From the NCBI GenBank assembly GCA_006937955.1, contig SSNP01000015.1:4527489-4591488 (forward strand): a DNA stretch of 64,000 nt, read 5' to 3'. The DNA comes from Pachypanchax playfairii (lineage: Eukaryota > Chordata > Actinopteri > Cyprinodontiformes > Aplocheilidae). Of the stretch, positions 62,274-64,000 are shown one piece after another. Every line of letters starts with the position of its first letter. Positions within the stretch are counted from its first letter, which is position 1. Both the position numbers and the translations under genes were made by a program. Below the pieces are notes generated by a model, which saw only the letters and a program-made list of their open reading frames with translations, was not told the origin of the DNA and made no database searches.

Positions 62274-64000
62274 CAACATCGATGTATGCCAAACAGCAAT
62301 CTGCTGCCTCGTAAATGTTTCAGCCGTCACTTGTAGAATGCAAAATCACGTTCTCTGATCTCCCTTGTTCGCACCAGCTTGCTGAGAAACATCTTCGGGA
62401 ACAGATGCTACGAGATGCATTTTTCTAAACTCGACAAAACAACACGAAAAAATGGTAAATATGTTCTGAATTACCAGCACGTGTGTTTCAAAAGCCCTCG
62501 GGGTGTGTGTGCCCATATGTCTCATTCACATTCATCCTTCTCTTTGAGTGTTTTCATAACCGGACAGAAAGCAGAGCGTGCAATATTCAAAATTAAAAGA
62601 AACAGAAGAGGAGGAAGAGGAGGAGGAAGACTATGAACATGTGTGGATCTTCTTTTTCTGTTCATCCCAGCAGTTAAAGTAAAGTAAGAAAGTCTTTTAA
62701 CCTTATTTAAATGATAATCCTGACTTTAAACTAATCTAAAGAATCAAAGTTTGACATGTTTCTTTTAGGATTGTTTTTAAATAACATCACTTTAACTGCA
62801 CTGCTGGTCAGAATAACTGGCAGCCTGGTAACTGCAAACTTTGAAATATTTTAGAAGGTAAATATAAGCATGATCATAAAAAATAAAAGATAGATTTAAT
62901 CTAAACAGAAAATGGAAAACACACTAATAAATCAGAATAAACTAAATATGTGTTTGTTAGAATATAAAACGTACACTGATTTATTGTTAAATATTTAAAC
63001 AATAATAATAAAAAGTAATCCCATGTACCAGTGACATGACTCAACATGTTCCCAGTGATAGCCCCTCACTTCACTCAAGGTTATTAAGGACAAAGAAAAC
63101 CACTAAAAGATTTACTCAAGTATTATAAAAGTGGGAAACTTGTATCAAATCAACATCTGCAAACACATCAAGAACTATCCACATTTCTGCTGGCCCGATT
63201 CTTTTTCTCCACTGCTGCTGCACAACTTTAGAAGAGATATGATAGATCAGAATGCACTGCGATCTTGATAGTGCAAACGTTAAGGGACAAAACAGCACAG
63301 CAGATAAAAACCCTGGTGACAAACGGTAAGCAAGGCAGCACAAACCAGCTGCTTCACATTTGCGATCTTTTGTTGCAGCCTTATGGAGACATAAGCAGAA
63401 AAGAATAATTTCAGTAAATGTTTGTTCAAATTTGTGTTTCTAACACATCATCAACTTAAAACACGCTAAACGTGTCTGAATAAACACGCCTGGATCCGAA
63501 AGAGGACAAATAAATAAGAGTGAAGTGAGAAGACGTCTCAGAAGGAGTGAGACGGAAGGTAGGTGAGGATGCAGAACTTTGTGGCTTCACGTTCACAGAG
63601 AACGATGACTTGATGTAAGACCTTAAAATGTCACTACTCAGCTCTCGGGGTAAGGAACTGTCAAATCTGAAATATATGACACGAGTCTTCCAAATATGAC
63701 CTCAAGCCTACAAAATAAAACCAGCCGTTTTATCAGCTGGTGGAAAAACTCACTGAAGGTGAATCTTTTTCATCTATAATAACTGGTTCTCACTCACAAA
63801 AGCTGATTTGTATTATTATTATTAATTCAACATATATTTATATACTTATATTAAATACAAGCCACCAATGTTAGAATAAAGACAGTATTTGGACTGTAAA
63901 TGCAACACTCCCTTATCGGTGCAATCAATAGACGTAACATAAAGGATGACCTTGCTTTCAGGCGGTGGTATTAGCAGGTCATCAGTGTAATCCAATGAAT
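62274..64000. other. Intronic sequence, no gene
   Basis: After the Tc1-like fossil come the GGA tract and AT-rich unique sequence with short ATT and AATA runs. I see no exon, RNA gene or further transposon in it. Confidence 0.55.
62604..62631. repeat. (GGA)n purine tract
   Basis: A tract of GAA and GGA units on the plus strand, just beyond the right side of the Tc1-like fossil. It makes the C-terminus of a short spurious frame rich in Arg and Gly. Confidence 0.85.

Larger units (their letters stand above)
56161..64000 (-). other. msi2: Intron of the Musashi gene, upstream of the microexon (incomplete)
   Basis: The exon expected upstream ends RRM1 (GFGFVTFADPASVDKVL...ELDSKT). No such segment was found up to 64000, so this intron is longer than 7.8 kb. 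It holds candidate conserved blocks near 57.7 and 59.6-60.0 kb, a GT microsatellite at 57.3 kb and a decayed Tc1-like element at 61.1-62.3 kb. Confidence 0.85.

Noticed and set aside
1..64000. CRISPR arrays, rRNA, tRNA and snRNA genes
   Set aside because: No regularly spaced direct repeats and no recognisable RNA gene signatures were seen on either strand.

Overview
This window is AT-rich vertebrate genomic DNA, almost all of it non-coding. It has no operons, ribosome-binding sites or dense open frames. It carries simple repeats, scattered decayed transposons and one spliced exon. The transposon remnants (two Tc1-like elements, an L2/tRNA-SINE-like dispersed repeat, a LINE 3' tail and a TIR element) are of kinds common in spiny-rayed (percomorph) fishes, so a teleost is the best guess. 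The species cannot be named from this sequence.

The one coding feature I can defend is a 42-nt microexon on the minus strand at 56119-56160. It encodes IDPKVAFPRRAQPK, the linker between RRM1 and RRM2 of the Musashi RNA-binding proteins, and has a good acceptor and a good donor. MSI1 and MSI2 share this peptide. The very long introns on both sides (at least 56 kb downstream and 7.8 kb upstream, with no neighbouring exon found) favour a teleost msi2 gene (msi2a or msi2b) over the compact MSI1. The window is therefore best read as the interior of msi2, transcribed right to left: part of one intron (56161-64000), the microexon, then most or all of a very large intron (1-56118).

Layout by plus-strand position. 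1-9.6 kb: unique sequence, a CA microsatellite and a pair of 62-bp inverted arms 1.7 kb apart. 9.6-23.7 kb: three decayed L2/SINE-like fragments, one copy of a TIR-type repeat at 16.2 kb and a DNA-transposon fragment at 23.3 kb. 23.7-38.1 kb: a SINE-like fragment, a 72-bp TA microsatellite, a dead Tc1-like element with an insertion at 31.9-33.0 kb and a LINE 3' end at 38.1 kb. 38-56 kb: mostly unique sequence with blocks that look like conserved non-coding elements, plus a complete TIR element at 45.8-46.2 kb. 56-64 kb: the microexon, further enhancer-like blocks and a second, internally deleted Tc1-like element at 61.1-62.3 kb.

No rRNA, tRNA, CRISPR array, intact transposase or complete gene was seen. 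I found no new multi-gene system. The most useful results are the Musashi exon, which gives the whole window its identity, the transposon fossils, and a short list of candidate regulatory blocks and palindromes to test by comparison with other fishes. The regulatory calls rest on sequence texture and motifs only and are low confidence.
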